Assembly (NCBI RefSeq): GCF_024582815.1
Contig: NZ_CP102099.1
Span: 3,224,001 to 3,288,000 of the forward strand
DNA length: 64,000 nucleotides
Direction of reading: 5' to 3'
Origin: Acinetobacter colistiniresistens
GTDB taxonomy: Bacteria; Pseudomonadota; Gammaproteobacteria; Pseudomonadales; Moraxellaceae
Shown: piece after piece, positions 1 through 9,587 of the stretch
How the letters are laid out: each line of letters starts with the position of its first letter
How positions within the stretch are numbered: position 1 is the stretch's first letter
Position numbers and translations under genes: made by a program
The notes under the pieces: generated by a model
What the model was told of the DNA's origin: nothing
Databases searched by the model: none
What the model saw: the letters and a program-made list of their open reading frames with translations, nothing else

Positions 1-817
1 TGCTCAAAACTTCATTCACTTTATGCACGGTAATCGGCGAATGTGAAACAAAAGTAAGATCAATCGCTGCCACATTAATGGTCGGTACACGAATGGAATA
101 ACCATTGATCCGATCTTCCATTTTCGGCATGACCTGCTTCAGTGCACCCAAGGCACTTGATGTGGTTGGAATAATATTTTGCCCAGACGCACGTGCACGA
201 CGTAAATCCCGATGCGCATGATCCAATACCGATTGATCTGCCGTAACTGCATGGATTTCTGTCATTAATGCCGTATCAATACCAAAGGCATCATCAATAA
301 TTTTGACCAATGGTACCAATGCCTGTGTAGTACATGAAACACTAGAAATAATTTGATCTGAGGCTTTAACCTCGTTGTGATTGACACCATAGACAATCGC
401 CGCATCGACCGAATCAAAAGGTGCAGCACCAATAATCACTCGCTTCGCACCCGCTTCAACATGACGAGTGGCATCAACCCGTGAGCGGAATAAACCTGTA
501 CATTCAAGTACTACATCAATATCTAAGTCTGCCCACGGTAATAATTCAGGCTGGGCCTGTTTAAAAACCTGTAGCTTTAACTGGCGTTGGTTGGACTGAA
601 TATTCAGAAAAATATGCTGGTTTTCAATCTGAATTTCAACTTTTCCGGCAAAACGCCCATGCGTGGTGTCATATTTGAATAAATGCACCAAGGTCTGTAC
701 ATCAGCAATATCATTAATGGCAACGATATCAAACTGAAATTGCTTAGGACTCTCAAACCACGCACGTAATACATTCCGACCAATTCGACCAAATCCATTG
801 ATAGCGATACGTTGCAT
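1..817 (-). CDS. Glyceraldehyde-3-phosphate / erythrose-4-phosphate dehydrogenase family protein, partial (3' end outside window)
   Basis: An NAD-dependent aldehyde dehydrogenase of the GAPDH family. It would oxidise glyceraldehyde-3-phosphate in glycolysis/gluconeogenesis or erythrose-4-phosphate towards pyridoxal phosphate. Read on the minus strand from an ATG at 817, the product starts MQRIAINGFGRIGRNVLRAW, a typical Rossmann dinucleotide-binding start, and later has SSVSCTT with the catalytic cysteine. The usual SCTTNC signature here reads SCTTQA, so the Asn after the two Thr is replaced, which fits a divergent paralogue better than housekeeping Gap. The gene is divergent from alaS with about 260 bp between them. 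About 272 residues are visible and the C-terminus lies beyond base 1. The family is secure, but GapA versus Epd is not decided here. Confidence 0.85.
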   Translation of the reverse strand, partial: MQRIAINGFGRIGRNVLRAWFESPKQFQFDIVAINDIADVQTLVHLFKYDTTHGRFAGKVEIQIENQHIFLNIQSNQRQLKLQVFKQAQPELLPWADLDIDVVLECTGLFRSRVDATRHVEAGAKRVIIGAAPFDSVDAAIVYGVNHNEVKASDQIISSVSCTTQALVPLVKIIDDAFGIDTALMTEIHAVTADQSVLDHAHRDLRRARASGQNIIPTTSSALGALKQVMPKMEDRINGYSIRVPTINVAAIDLTFVSHSPITVHKVNEVLS

Positions 818-938
818 GTAGCGTCCTTCTTCATCAAAACATCATCTTTTCTATGCTATATGGTAAAACATCAAGCGCATTGTTGAATATAGATTTTTAG
901 CTTAAACACAGTTTTATATGATATTGCTTGTAAAATCG

Positions 939-967
939 TTGGTGAGGCGGGTATTTTCCGTTATAAT
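939..967 (+). promoter_or_regulatory. Likely sigma-70 promoter of alaS
   Basis: TTGGTG at 939-944 and a perfect TATAAT at 962-967 are separated by 17 bases, about 100 bases upstream of the alaS start. Hexamer match and spacing only; no transcript data. Confidence 0.6.
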
Positions 968-1074
968 TTAGCACTTTTAAAATCTATGCCACGCACTGGG
1001 TTCGATTGTAGAACATTAGACACAACGTACCTTGTTGCAAATAGCCAAATTCAAAATTATGGAGTGTCTTGGTT

Positions 1075-3765
1075 GTGAGTACTCGCTTTATGACATCAGC
1101 TGAAATCCGTGAAGCATTTTTGCGTTATTTCGAATCGCAAGGGCATACACGTGTCGCTTCGAGTTCTCTGGTTCCCGCCAACGACCCAACTTTGCTGTTT
1201 ACCAATGCTGGTATGAACCAGTTTAAAGATTGCTTCTTAGGTTTAGAAAAGCGCGATTATGTACGTGCTGTTTCATCACAAAAGTGTGTCCGCGCCGGCG
1301 GGAAACACAATGACCTCGACAATGTCGGTTATACCGCACGTCACCATACCTTTTTTGAAATGTTAGGTAACTTCTCTTTCGGTGATTATTTCAAACAAAA
1401 TGCGCTGAAATTTGCTTGGGAATTTTTGACCAGCGAACAGTGGTTGGGCTTACCGAAAGATCGCTTATATGTCACGGTTTATCACACCGATGATGAAGCA
1501 TTTGATATCTGGAACAAAGAAATCGGAATCGATGCTGAACGTATTATCCGTATTGGTGACAATAAAGGTGGTCAATACGCATCAGACAACTTCTGGGCTA
1601 TGGGTGACACCGGTCCATGTGGTCCATGTTCTGAAATTTTCTTTGATCATGGAGACCATATCTGGGGTGGCTTACCAGGCACGCCTGAAGAAGATGGCGA
1701 CCGTTTCATCGAAATCTGGAACAACGTTTTCATGCAGTTCAACCGTACTGCAGATGGTGTCATGCACCCTCTTCCAGCACCTTCTGTTGATACAGGTATG
1801 GGCTTGGAGCGTATTTCGGCTGTACTGCAACATGTCAATTCAAATTATGAAATTGACCTGTTCCAACACTTATTAAAAGCTGCGGCTGACATCATTGGTC
1901 TAGATACCACTGCAATTGAAGCAGAAGCGAAAGCTCAAAATAAACCAGTTGAATACCCAGCTTCATTAAAAGTCATTGCTGACCATGCTCGCTCATGTTC
2001 ATTCTTGATTGCTGATGGTGTTAACCCTTCAAACGAAGGTCGTGGTTATGTATTGCGTCGTATCATTCGTCGTGCGGTCCGTCATGGTAACAAGCTAGGC
2101 GCAACCGGTTCATTCTTCTATAAGATGTTGCAACCGCTGATTGAAGTGATGGGTGATGCCTATCCAGAACTTGCTGCACAGCAAGCGCGTATCGAAGCAC
2201 AACTGTTGAAAGAAGAAGAACAATTCGCAAAAACACTTGAGCAAGGCTTAAAACTTTTAGAAGGCGAATTAGCTCAACTGAAAGGGACTGTCATTCCAGG
2301 TGAAACTGTATTTAAACTCTACGATACTTATGGCTTCCCGACAGACTTAACAGCTGATATCGCACGTGAACGTGATCTGACGATTGATGAAGCCGGTTTC
2401 GAAGTAGAGATGGCAGCACAACGTCAACGTGCGCGTGATGCAGGTAAATTCGCAGTTGACTATAACAGCATTGTCAAAGTTGAAGGCGAAACTCAATTTG
2501 ATGGCTATGATGCGACTCAGGGTCAAGGCCAAATTGTTGCAATCTATAAAGATGGCGTTCAAGTTGATGAAATCAATGAAGGCGACGAAGCGCTTATCGT
2601 ATTGAACCAAACCCCTTTCTATGCAGAAAGTGGCGGTCAAATCGGTGACACAGGTCTATTCAAAAATGATACTGGTATCTTTGAAGTTCAAGATACTAAA
2701 AAATCTGGTGGCGCTTTTGTACACCAAGGTATCGTGACTATGGGTAACCTCAAAGCGACTCAGAACGTAGACGCGACGGTTAAAGCGGATATTCGTGCAG
2801 CAACAGCACGCAACCACTCTGCAACTCACCTCTTACACGCTGCTTTACGCCAGATTCTAGGTGCGCATGTGCAGCAGAAAGGTTCTTTGGTTGCGAGCGA
2901 TATTTTACGTTTTGACTTTGCCAATGACCAACCTGTTTCATTTGAACAATTGCAACAAATTGAGCGCTTAGTCAATGCCGAAGTTATTGCCAATACTGCG
3001 GTAAGTACTGAGTTGCTTGATATCGAAACAGCCAAAGCCAAAGGTGCGATGATGCTGTTCGGTGAAAAGTATGGTGAAGAAGTTCGCGTACTGTCTATGG
3101 GTTCAGTAATTGACGAGAAAAACTTCTCAATCGAACTGTGTGGTGGTATTCACGTGAAGCGTACAGGTGACATCGGCCTGTTCAAAATCACTTCTGAAGG
3201 TGGTGTTGCTGCGGGCGTTCGTCGTATTGAAGCCGTGACGGGTACTAAAGCACTTGAAGTCGTTCAAAAAGCTGAAACAGATATCCAAACGATCAATGGC
3301 TTATTAAAAGCACAGAAAGATCAAACAGTAGAAAAAGTTGAAGCAATTGTTGAAACTGCTTCTAGCTTACAAAAGCAAATCGAACAACTGAATCAAAAGT
3401 TAGCCAGCTTCCAAGCAGCAGAACTCCTGGATCAAGTGAAAGACATTGCCGGTCGTCAAACGTTGATTACCACGGTACAAGGTTTAGATGCCAAATCATT
3501 ACGCAATTTGCACGATAGCGTGAAATCAAAATTGGAAGATGCAGTCATTATTTTAGCTGGCGTTGAAGGTGATAAAGTGAGTTTAATCGCCTCTGTCGCT
3601 AAACAATATACTGCAACTCTAAAAGCAGGTGACATCATCAAACACTTGGCTCAAGAGCTAGGTGGTAAAGGTGGTGGCAAACCTGACTTAGCACAAGGTG
3701 GCGCGCCACTAAACGAGAAGTTTGATCAAGTGATTGCAGCATTACCTGCTTGGCTTGAACAATAA
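1075..3765 (+). CDS. alaS: Alanine--tRNA ligase
   Basis: Charges tRNA-Ala with alanine in the cytoplasm and clears mischarged Ser/Gly. About 896 residues, a normal AlaRS length. The N-terminal class II catalytic core includes the stretch [14 protein letters not shown]. The editing domain carries HSATHLLH and CGGIH, which supply the zinc/editing residues. The C-Ala domain ends with a glycine-rich GGKGGGKPD stretch. Start choice: GTG at 1075 has GGAG at 1061-1064 about 10 bases upstream. An in-frame ATG at 1090 (MTSAEIRE) is the start I remember for Acinetobacter orthologues but has no well-placed ribosome binding site. A TTG at 1069 is too close to the site. Followed 66 bases later by lysC, possibly in one transcript. 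Confidence 0.97.
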   Translation: MSTRFMTSAEIREAFLRYFESQGHTRVASSSLVPANDPTLLFTNAGMNQFKDCFLGLEKRDYVRAVSSQKCVRAGGKHNDLDNVGYTARHHTFFEMLGNFSFGDYFKQNALKFAWEFLTSEQWLGLPKDRLYVTVYHTDDEAFDIWNKEIGIDAERIIRIGDNKGGQYASDNFWAMGDTGPCGPCSEIFFDHGDHIWGGLPGTPEEDGDRFIEIWNNVFMQFNRTADGVMHPLPAPSVDTGMGLERISAVLQHVNSNYEIDLFQHLLKAAADIIGLDTTAIEAEAKAQNKPVEYPASLKVIADHARSCSFLIADGVNPSNEGRGYVLRRIIRRAVRHGNKLGATGSFFYKMLQPLIEVMGDAYPELAAQQARIEAQLLKEEEQFAKTLEQGLKLLEGELAQLKGTVIPGETVFKLYDTYGFPTDLTADIARERDLTIDEAGFEVEMAAQRQRARDAGKFAVDYNSIVKVEGETQFDGYDATQGQGQIVAIYKDGVQVDEINEGDEALIVLNQTPFYAESGGQIGDTGLFKNDTGIFEVQDTKKSGGAFVHQGIVTMGNLKATQNVDATVKADIRAATARNHSATHLLHAALRQILGAHVQQKGSLVASDILRFDFANDQPVSFEQLQQIERLVNAEVIANTAVSTELLDIETAKAKGAMMLFGEKYGEEVRVLSMGSVIDEKNFSIELCGGIHVKRTGDIGLFKITSEGGVAAGVRRIEAVTGTKALEVVQKAETDIQTINGLLKAQKDQTVEKVEAIVETASSLQKQIEQLNQKLASFQAAELLDQVKDIAGRQTLITTVQGLDAKSLRNLHDSVKSKLEDAVIILAGVEGDKVSLIASVAKQYTATLKAGDIIKHLAQELGGKGGGKPDLAQGGAPLNEKFDQVIAALPAWLEQ

Positions 3766-3831
3766 TCAAGACTTCACTTTTGTGTAACTGACCCTGATGC
3801 CTCTCAGGGTCATGGCTTATATGGAACAACT

Positions 3832-5112
3832 ATGGCATTAATCGTACAGAAATATGGCGGTACTTCTATGGGTACTCCTGAGCGCATTTTAAATGTTGCT
3901 CGTCGTGTCAAGCGTTGGCATGATCATGGTCACAAAGTGGTCGTGGTTGTTTCAGCAATGAGTGGTGAAACCAACCGCCTACTTGCGCTTGCCAAGGCCA
4001 TTACCAGCACCCCTGACCCACGTGAATTAGATCAAATGGTGTCAACGGGTGAACAAGTAACGATTTCCATGTTAGCAATGGCACTGAATTCAATTGGCGT
4101 AGAAGCGAAGTCATATACAGGTCGTCAAGTTGGGATTAAAACCGACAGCGCGTTTACTAAAGCACGTATTGAATCAATTGATACTGATGTTATGACGGCT
4201 GATTTAGATGCAGGTCGTGTCATCGTCGTTGCTGGTTTCCAAGGTTATGATGCCAATGGCAATATCACCACTTTAGGTCGTGGTGGTTCTGATACTTCTG
4301 GTGTTGCACTGGCAGCAGCCTTGAAAGCAGATGAATGCCAAATCTATACCGATGTAGATGGTGTTTACACTACTGACCCACGAGTTGCACCAAAAGCAAA
4401 AAAAGTTGACCGTATCTCTTTTGAAGAAATGCTGGAAATGGCATCTTTAGGCTCAAAAGTGTTACAAATTCGCTCTGTTGAATTCGCAGGCAAATATCAA
4501 GTTCCATTACGTGTATTATCGAGTTTTGATAATGAAAACGATGGTGCATTTGACGAAGATTTCAAACAAAATGTAGGCACACTAATTACCACTGAGGCAG
4601 AAGACGACATGGAACAACCAATCATTGCAGGCATTGCATTTAACCGTGACGAAGCAAAATTAACAATTTTGGGTGTTCCAGACGAACCGGGTATTGCGTC
4701 TAAAATCTTGTCACCAATTAGTGATGCCAACATTGAAGTGGATATGATTATCCAAAATGTTGAAGAAGATGGTACAACTGATTTTACTTTTACTGTAAAT
4801 CGCAACGACTTAGCGAAAGCAAAAGCGATTTTAGAACAAACAGCAAATAGCATTGAAGGTTGTGAAGTTGTGACCCGTGACGACATTGTAAAAGTGTCAA
4901 TCGTCGGTGTAGGTATGCGCTCTCATGCTGGTGTCGCGAGTAAAATGTTCACTGCTTTAGCCGAAGAAAGCATTAATATTCTCATGATTTCTACATCAGA
5001 AATCAAAGTGTCTGTCATCATCGAAGAAAACTATTTAGAGCTAGCAGTTCGTTGTTTACATACAGCTTTTGGCCTAGATCGTGAACACGGTGAAAGTAGC
5101 GCTCGTGCTTAA
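3832..5112 (+). CDS. lysC: Aspartate kinase
   Basis: Phosphorylates aspartate as the first step to lysine, threonine, methionine and diaminopimelate. The 426-residue product starts MALIVQKYGGTSMG, with the KYGGTS kinase signature. The amino-acid kinase domain runs to about residue 250 and contains GRGGSDTSG. Two ACT regulatory domains follow (about 265-425), as expected for a feedback-regulated enzyme of the Pseudomonas type. It lies just downstream of alaS and ends before a strong hairpin. No sign of damage. Confidence 0.97.
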   Translation: MALIVQKYGGTSMGTPERILNVARRVKRWHDHGHKVVVVVSAMSGETNRLLALAKAITSTPDPRELDQMVSTGEQVTISMLAMALNSIGVEAKSYTGRQVGIKTDSAFTKARIESIDTDVMTADLDAGRVIVVAGFQGYDANGNITTLGRGGSDTSGVALAAALKADECQIYTDVDGVYTTDPRVAPKAKKVDRISFEEMLEMASLGSKVLQIRSVEFAGKYQVPLRVLSSFDNENDGAFDEDFKQNVGTLITTEAEDDMEQPIIAGIAFNRDEAKLTILGVPDEPGIASKILSPISDANIEVDMIIQNVEEDGTTDFTFTVNRNDLAKAKAILEQTANSIEGCEVVTRDDIVKVSIVGVGMRSHAGVASKMFTALAEESINILMISTSEIKVSVIIEENYLELAVRCLHTAFGLDREHGESSARA

Positions 5113-5160
5113 TTATTAGCTGCTTAAACATATTTACTCGCAAGTAAATAAGAAAAAAAA

Positions 5161-5194
5161 CAGAGCCACTATAGTTTTTTTTATAGTGGCTCTG
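5161..5194. terminator. Intrinsic terminator between lysC and csrA
   Basis: A perfect 13 bp stem (CAGAGCCACTATA with TATAGTGGCTCTG) and a T-rich loop. Eight A residues precede it and TTATATT follows, so it could act in both directions. It separates lysC from csrA. Confidence 0.85.
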
Positions 5195-5348
5195 TTATAT
5201 TAGCTCTGAGGTTTTAAGAAAATTCTCACAGAACTTACGAAAAAGAATGTTTTTTACATATTTCTGTTAGAATTTTCTGTATATTAGGCTGTGCTTTCAA
5301 ACAATGAATTCCCTGTCGCAAGTTTAAGCGTTTAGCAAGGAGATAAAC

Positions 5349-5612
5349 ATGCTGATTCTGACCCGTCGTGTCGGAGAAACATTAATGATTGGGGATCAAG
5401 TCAGTGTTACTGTGCTTGGCGTAAAAGGCAATCAAGTGCGTATTGGTGTAAATGCTCCAAAAGAAGTCTCTGTACATCGTGAGGAAATTTACCAACGCAT
5501 CCAACATGAACGTGCCATGCATGAGCATCTGCAACATCTTGATCAAGATTATCAACATTCTTATGAAGAAGAGAATAACGAGTTCCCTCGTCATAATAAC
5601 TTCAATCGTTAA
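5349..5612 (+). CDS. csrA: Carbon storage regulator CsrA
   Basis: RNA-binding post-transcriptional regulator that binds GGA motifs in mRNA leaders and affects carbon flux, motility and biofilm. The first ~60 residues ([33 protein letters not shown]) are the complete conserved CsrA fold, including Leu4 and Arg44-type RNA-contact residues. A 27-residue tail rich in His, Glu and Asn follows, longer than the 61-residue E. coli protein. I recall such tails in other Acinetobacter CsrA proteins. A strong AAGGAG site lies just upstream (about 5337). Transcribed alone between two terminators. Confidence 0.97.
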   Translation: MLILTRRVGETLMIGDQVSVTVLGVKGNQVRIGVNAPKEVSVHREEIYQRIQHERAMHEHLQHLDQDYQHSYEEENNEFPRHNNFNR

Positions 5613-5633
5613 TGCGCAGAATTCTTCTCGAAT

Positions 5634-5665
5634 AATTAAAGCGACTATCCTTAGTCGCTTTAATT
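5634..5665. terminator. Bidirectional terminator between csrA and rnhB
   Basis: 14 bp stem AATTAAAGCGACTA / TAGTCGCTTTAATT with a 4-base loop, followed by a T-rich stretch. Placed between convergent csrA and rnhB, so it can serve both. Confidence 0.85.
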
Positions 5666-5669
5666 ATTT

Positions 5670-6236
5670 TTATAACCCTAAAGCTTTCTTCACTGGGCCA
5701 TAGCTGCGTCGATGTTGCTCAATCACACCATGGGCCGCAATCGCTTCAAAGTGTGCTTTAGTTGGATATCCTTTGTGTTTAGCAAAACCATAATCTGGAA
5801 ATTGCTGATCAAGTTCTTGCATCTGACGATCACGTGTCACTTTAGCCAAAATACTTGCAGCACTGATCTCTGCATGACTGGCATCCCCTCCTACAATCGC
5901 TTCACATGGAATCGTTATTCCTTTTGGAATTTGATTACCATCCACGATCACTTTTACGGGTGGAGTATCCAATGCTTCAACTGCACGACGCATTGCCAGA
6001 AAAGTGGCTTGTAAAATATTGAGCTCATCAATTTCAGCATGAGTTGCTTCGGCAATTGACCAAGCAAGTGCTTTTTCCTGAATTTCAACAAAAAGCTTTT
6101 CCCGTTTTTTTTCGGTCAACTTTTTAGAATCATTCAAACCTTCAATCGGATTATTTGGATCTAAAATAACTGCGGCAGCGACAACAGAACCCACCAAAGG
6201 GCCTCGCCCCGCCTCATCCACACCAGCAACTCTCAT
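5670..6236 (-). CDS. rnhB: Ribonuclease HII
   Basis: Removes RNA from RNA:DNA hybrids, including single ribonucleotides in DNA. 188 residues, close to the family norm. [16 protein letters not shown] holds the catalytic Asp-Glu of the GxDEAGRG motif, and downstream acidic residues sit in LNDSKKL and [22 protein letters not shown] is a further family block. Convergent with csrA over a shared terminator. No lpxB-like gene is seen just upstream; instead a 358 bp stretch without a convincing gene separates it from a lipoprotein gene. Confidence 0.96.
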   Translation of the reverse strand: MRVAGVDEAGRGPLVGSVVAAAVILDPNNPIEGLNDSKKLTEKKREKLFVEIQEKALAWSIAEATHAEIDELNILQATFLAMRRAVEALDTPPVKVIVDGNQIPKGITIPCEAIVGGDASHAEISAASILAKVTRDRQMQELDQQFPDYGFAKHKGYPTKAHFEAIAAHGVIEQHRRSYGPVKKALGL

Positions 6237-6594
6237 TTCATCTTTCCATTCACATCTTCAATTCACATATCTCATAGCCATCTCCATCTTATTCAGATTT
6301 TTATCCGGCCTTAAATCAAATGACAAAGCCATACATACCCTGACTAGTGCTGTTGAACTACATTCAAAGTGATTAAATGCACTATAAGCTTGGGTAGAGA
6401 CATGCTGCCCAACCAATTAACTCAGTCTTGGTCAATCTTATCGTTGTAGATATGGTTTTGAAATATGCGCTGGAGCACATTAAATTTGACCAATTTTCAG
6501 GTCTTTTATTCGGTGTACTCATAGCATTCTCACACATCCATTCTACGCAATGTGTGATTTTCAAGAAGCAGGCTGATAACTCAGCCTTTTCCGC
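6237..6594. other. Intergenic stretch without a supported gene
   Basis: No convincing coding frame on either strand. A 60-codon minus frame at 6382-6564 has no ribosome binding site or recognisable motif. A 7 bp hairpin (AGGCTGA/TCAGCCT, about 6570-6588) lies just after the stop of the minus-strand lipoprotein gene and may act as its terminator, though no T-tract follows. Confidence 0.6.
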
Positions 6595-6978
6595 TTAACT
6601 TGCTTTCTTTAACGTCTCTGCAACACAAGCATTTACGGTCTGTGAAACTACTTGAGTCACAATCGTTGCACGTGCAGTCGGATCAATTGCAGCAGTAGCC
6701 AATTCAACAGCTGTAACACTATTTGGCGCTTTTTCGCTGACACAACCACATACTTCAGTCTGGATATTGTCACGTTGTTCGGTTGTCATCAAACGTGTCG
6801 CTGTCTTCCATGCTGGAAGAGTATTGATTTCATTAATACATTTTGCATTTACAGCAACTTTTAGTGCAGCCATACCAAGCTGCTGAGAAGTTGTTCCTGC
6901 AGAGTTACTGCCATTTGGCGTAACGCATCCTGTTAAAGCTAAAACAACAGGGGCAACTATAAGCACCAACTTTTTCAT
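6595..6978 (-). CDS. Small predicted lipoprotein, function unknown
   Basis: 127 residues from ATG at 6978. MKKLVLIVAPVVLALTGC is a classic lipoprotein signal peptide with lipobox LTGC, so the mature protein should be lipid-anchored at Cys18. The remainder is Ala/Thr/Val-rich with three further Cys residues (KCINEIN, EVCGCVS, NACVAET). The same frame can be extended to 7032, but the upstream part is not signal-peptide-like. Stands alone between rnhB and the divergent cytochrome b561 gene. I do not recognise the family. Confidence 0.8.
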   Translation of the reverse strand: MKKLVLIVAPVVLALTGCVTPNGSNSAGTTSQQLGMAALKVAVNAKCINEINTLPAWKTATRLMTTEQRDNIQTEVCGCVSEKAPNSVTAVELATAAIDPTARATIVTQVVSQTVNACVAETLKKAS

Positions 6979-7202
6979 GATTTCTAACCTGTATCTAAAT
7001 TTTGGCAGGCGTATTGTGCCTAAACGGCACATTTTATGATATGACTCTAGCTAATCTTTACATAATATAACAATTATAACTTAAGATTACCCTTTTGACC
7101 GTTCCAAGCATAAAACGCTCCGTTACATTTACACTGTAGGAGAAGCTCAATAGGATATCTATTATTAAAAATAATTACCTATAACAAAGCCAGGATGTTG
7201 CA

Positions 7203-7757
7203 ATGTCAAGCTCAGCACAATATTACACTCGCACGGCACAAGTTATTCATTGGCTCATGGCTGCTATTTTCATTGTCGCCTGGTTGATTGGTTTCTATAG
7301 TGGTAACTTCCTCAGTTATGACGTTGATGGAAGCCTTAAGGGCAATGTGATTACCCTACATAAAAATATCGCCACCACCATTATCTTTCTGGTCGTTATC
7401 CGTATTTTTTGGCGCTATACCCACCCTGTCCCACAACTTCCCGATACCATGTCACCAATGATGAAAATCTTGGCACATGTTGGACATTTCTTGCTTTATT
7501 TAATGCTGCTTGCACTTCCAATTACAGGCTGCTTATTTAGCTGGAGTGCCGGGCATCCCGCACCAGTCTTGTACTTATTCGAAATTCCACGCTTAGTGCA
7601 AGACAATCCAGACTTGCTCGCCATTGTAAAACCTTTACACATCTACCTCTCTTGGTTTGCGGGTTTACTGGTGGCTGGACATGCTTTAGCTGCCATTAAA
7701 CATCACTTGATTGATAAAGATAATGTGTTACTTAGCATGTTACGCCAGCCTAAATAA
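7203..7757 (+). CDS. Cytochrome b561 family protein
   Basis: Membrane dihaem cytochrome b that passes electrons at the quinone pool. 184 residues with four hydrophobic segments. Histidines at the ends of helices (VIHWLMA, HVGHFLLYL, KPLHIYLSW, VAGHALAAIKHH) match the haem ligands of the bacterial b561/YodB type. An AGGA sequence at about 7192 precedes ATG 7203. Its terminator is followed within three bases by the left end of the genomic island, so the insertion leaves this gene and its terminator intact. Confidence 0.93.
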   Translation: MSSSAQYYTRTAQVIHWLMAAIFIVAWLIGFYSGNFLSYDVDGSLKGNVITLHKNIATTIIFLVVIRIFWRYTHPVPQLPDTMSPMMKILAHVGHFLLYLMLLALPITGCLFSWSAGHPAPVLYLFEIPRLVQDNPDLLAIVKPLHIYLSWFAGLLVAGHALAAIKHHLIDKDNVLLSMLRQPK

Positions 7758-7770
7758 ATTTTAGGCTTTA

Positions 7771-7798
7771 AAAAAACCGCTTAACGCGGTTTTTTTTT
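7771..7798 (+). terminator. Terminator of cytochrome b561 gene, abutting the island
   Basis: AAACCGC / GCGGTTT stem followed by a long T-run. The island end (GTGAACTATT) starts at 7801, directly after the T-run. Confidence 0.85.
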
Positions 7799-7800
7799 AT

Positions 7801-7983
7801 GTGAACTATTATAACTATTATCGTTCCAATTTTGCACGTTTAGCAAGTTTGATGCCTTGCTATCATAGTACAAGTGAACTAATAAATATTTTAACGTTCC
7901 TATATTGCACGTTTACATATTAAATAGTAAAATCGTGCATATGAAGAACGTATTGAGCATTCAGAGAACGACCAATAGTTCAC
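7801..7983. repeat. Left-end repeat cluster of the island
   Basis: Two 42-base units, 7801-7842 and 7874-7915, agree at 34 of 42 positions by hand alignment. Shared blocks are GTGAACTA, CGTTCC and TTGCACGTTTA. A third copy, inverted (AATAGTTCAC), lies at 7974-7983 inside the recombinase gene. A 6 bp inverted repeat AGCAAG/CTTGCT lies between the two units. Spaced, oriented repeats next to a recombinase gene are what one expects of its binding sites. The DNA-end function is inference. Confidence 0.7.
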
Positions 7984-9113
7984 ATTCGGTAGATTCTACC
8001 AAAGTGAAGGTCTATAACTTTTCTTACTTAAGAGGAGATGAACAGACTTATGCTATTAATTTGTTCAAAGATTGGATTGCTCAAGTAAAACATATTCAAG
8101 GTTTGAAACAGAATACAATAAATAATCATAGAGATAATTTGATCCGATTATTTAACTTTAGCCAAGTTGCTCCTTGGAAGTTGAAGCCTCATCATGTAGT
8201 CGCTTTTTTTGAATCTAAATTTGATGAAAAAACAGGCTCATCAATTTCACCAAGCACATATGCAGCTTATTGTTCATCATGGCGTTCATTTCAGGGTTAC
8301 ATGTGTGATCCTGAACGTGCAAATGAAATTCAGAGAGTGTTCAATATACGTCCATCGAAGTTTGTTAACGATGAGAATAGTATTGCAGTAAAAAGATCTA
8401 AAGCTAACAATTGTCCTAAAGCTCAGGCATTAACTCCTGAAGAAATTTCATCAATGGATGAAACATTTAAAGCACTTATTTTGGAAGCTTATAAATCAAG
8501 GAGTAAATCATTACTCCCTTTGCAAAGAGACCGTGTGATGTTTCATATAGCAATACATTTTGCATTGCGTATATCGGAGTTAGTTAGCTTGCAAAAGCAA
8601 CAATTTTCAGCTCACCATGATCAACGTATGAAACATTTTCATAATCATGCATTACTTACTATCACAGGTAAAAACAGTGTGACTGGTACAGTTCCAATGA
8701 GAGAACCTGAAATTTATAATTTACTCATTTGGTATTTGGAAAATATTCGTCCCAAAATTTTGATGAGACGAAAAGACCAAAAAGATGGGGTATGTCTTTT
8801 TGAGGGAACAGAATATTTAATCTCTAATTTGGTTTTTCCAAGTGAACGTGGTGGTGTGATTACTCCAAATACTTTTAGAAAGAGATTAGAGCAAGTTGCT
8901 CTTCTTTCTGGAAATGTTGGATTTAAACCCACACCTCATACGTTACGTCATACAGGCTGTACATTGATGCTACCATTATATTCGCCAGATATAGCACAAA
9001 AATACATGCGACATAAAAATCTATTTACCACTTTAGGGTATTATCATCCTACTGTTTTAGATGCAGCTACACAGCCTAATCTTCCTATTGATTTATTTGG
9101 CGATGAATCCTAG
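7941..9113 (+). CDS. Tyrosine recombinase / integrase (first gene of island trio)
   Basis: Site-specific DNA recombinase expected to move the island. 390 residues from ATG 7941; a TTG at 7905 would add 12. No ribosome binding site decides between them. The N-terminal half has a SAM-like core-binding domain (about residues 40-130). The catalytic domain has box I ALRISELVSL with the first Arg, HTLRHTGCTLM with the HxxR pair, and YMRHKNLFTTLGYYHP with the final His and nucleophilic Tyr. All of R-H-R-H-Y can therefore be seen. It reads inward from the left end. The HTH gene follows after 24 bases. Size and position would fit GmtY of the Gamma-Mobile-Trio, but I cannot confirm that name from sequence alone. 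Confidence 0.9.
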   Translation: MKNVLSIQRTTNSSHSVDSTKVKVYNFSYLRGDEQTYAINLFKDWIAQVKHIQGLKQNTINNHRDNLIRLFNFSQVAPWKLKPHHVVAFFESKFDEKTGSSISPSTYAAYCSSWRSFQGYMCDPERANEIQRVFNIRPSKFVNDENSIAVKRSKANNCPKAQALTPEEISSMDETFKALILEAYKSRSKSLLPLQRDRVMFHIAIHFALRISELVSLQKQQFSAHHDQRMKHFHNHALLTITGKNSVTGTVPMREPEIYNLLIWYLENIRPKILMRRKDQKDGVCLFEGTEYLISNLVFPSERGGVITPNTFRKRLEQVALLSGNVGFKPTPHTLRHTGCTLMLPLYSPDIAQKYMRHKNLFTTLGYYHPTVLDAATQPNLPIDLFGDES

Positions 9114-9137
9114 TGAGGATGATTAAAGGAACATTGT

Positions 9138-9587
9138 ATGAAAGTTAAGTTGAGAAACCGTTTAGAAGTCTTGATGAAAGATAATGGTGTTTCTACATTT
9201 GAAGAAATGGCAGAACGTATGACTAATAACCAAAATTGGGAAATTACTCGTTCAGCTCTGAGTCGAAAGTTTAGAAATCCTAACCCCCCTTTGACACTTG
9301 AAATTATTGCAGCCATCTGTAATGAATTACAGTGTCTACCTAATGATCTATTTGAGATAGAGATTTCAGATGCTAGTGAAGAAGATATAAGTGACCTACA
9401 AAATAGAGTATTACCGTTTCGTTATGGTCAAGTGAAAAAACTACCTAGCAAAGAGGTTGGGCATGAGAATAAAATAGTGGTATCACCACAACAAAAAAGA
9501 AAGCATAAAGTTGATACTACCGTTTTAGAAGATGTTCTTGGCCCAAATGTAAGCCATCTACATAAAGGTAAGATTGACAATGGTTGA
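9138..9587 (+). CDS. Cro/C1-type helix-turn-helix protein (second gene of island trio)
   Basis: 149 residues. The first ~80 look like a Cro/C1 HTH domain: LRNRLEVLMKDNGVSTFEEM, SALSRKFRNP, then LTLEIIAAICNELQCLPNDLF, the usual helix-5 signature of such regulators. The tail is Lys/Arg-rich and without a recognised domain. An AAAGGAAC ribosome binding site lies at 9125. Its stop overlaps the next gene, whose ATG at 9580 lies inside this frame, so the two are likely translationally coupled. Probably controls the recombinase genes or assists as a DNA-binding accessory factor. Confidence 0.8.
   Translation: MKVKLRNRLEVLMKDNGVSTFEEMAERMTNNQNWEITRSALSRKFRNPNPPLTLEIIAAICNELQCLPNDLFEIEISDASEEDISDLQNRVLPFRYGQVKKLPSKEVGHENKIVVSPQQKRKHKVDTTVLEDVLGPNVSHLHKGKIDNG

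Noticed and set aside
604..837. 77-codon minus-strand frame
   Set aside because: Out of frame with the GAPDH-family gene covering the same bases.
6382..6564. 60-codon minus-strand frame between rnhB and the lipoprotein gene
   Set aside because: No ribosome binding site, no recognisable motif. Looked like a possible transposase remnant but I could not support it.
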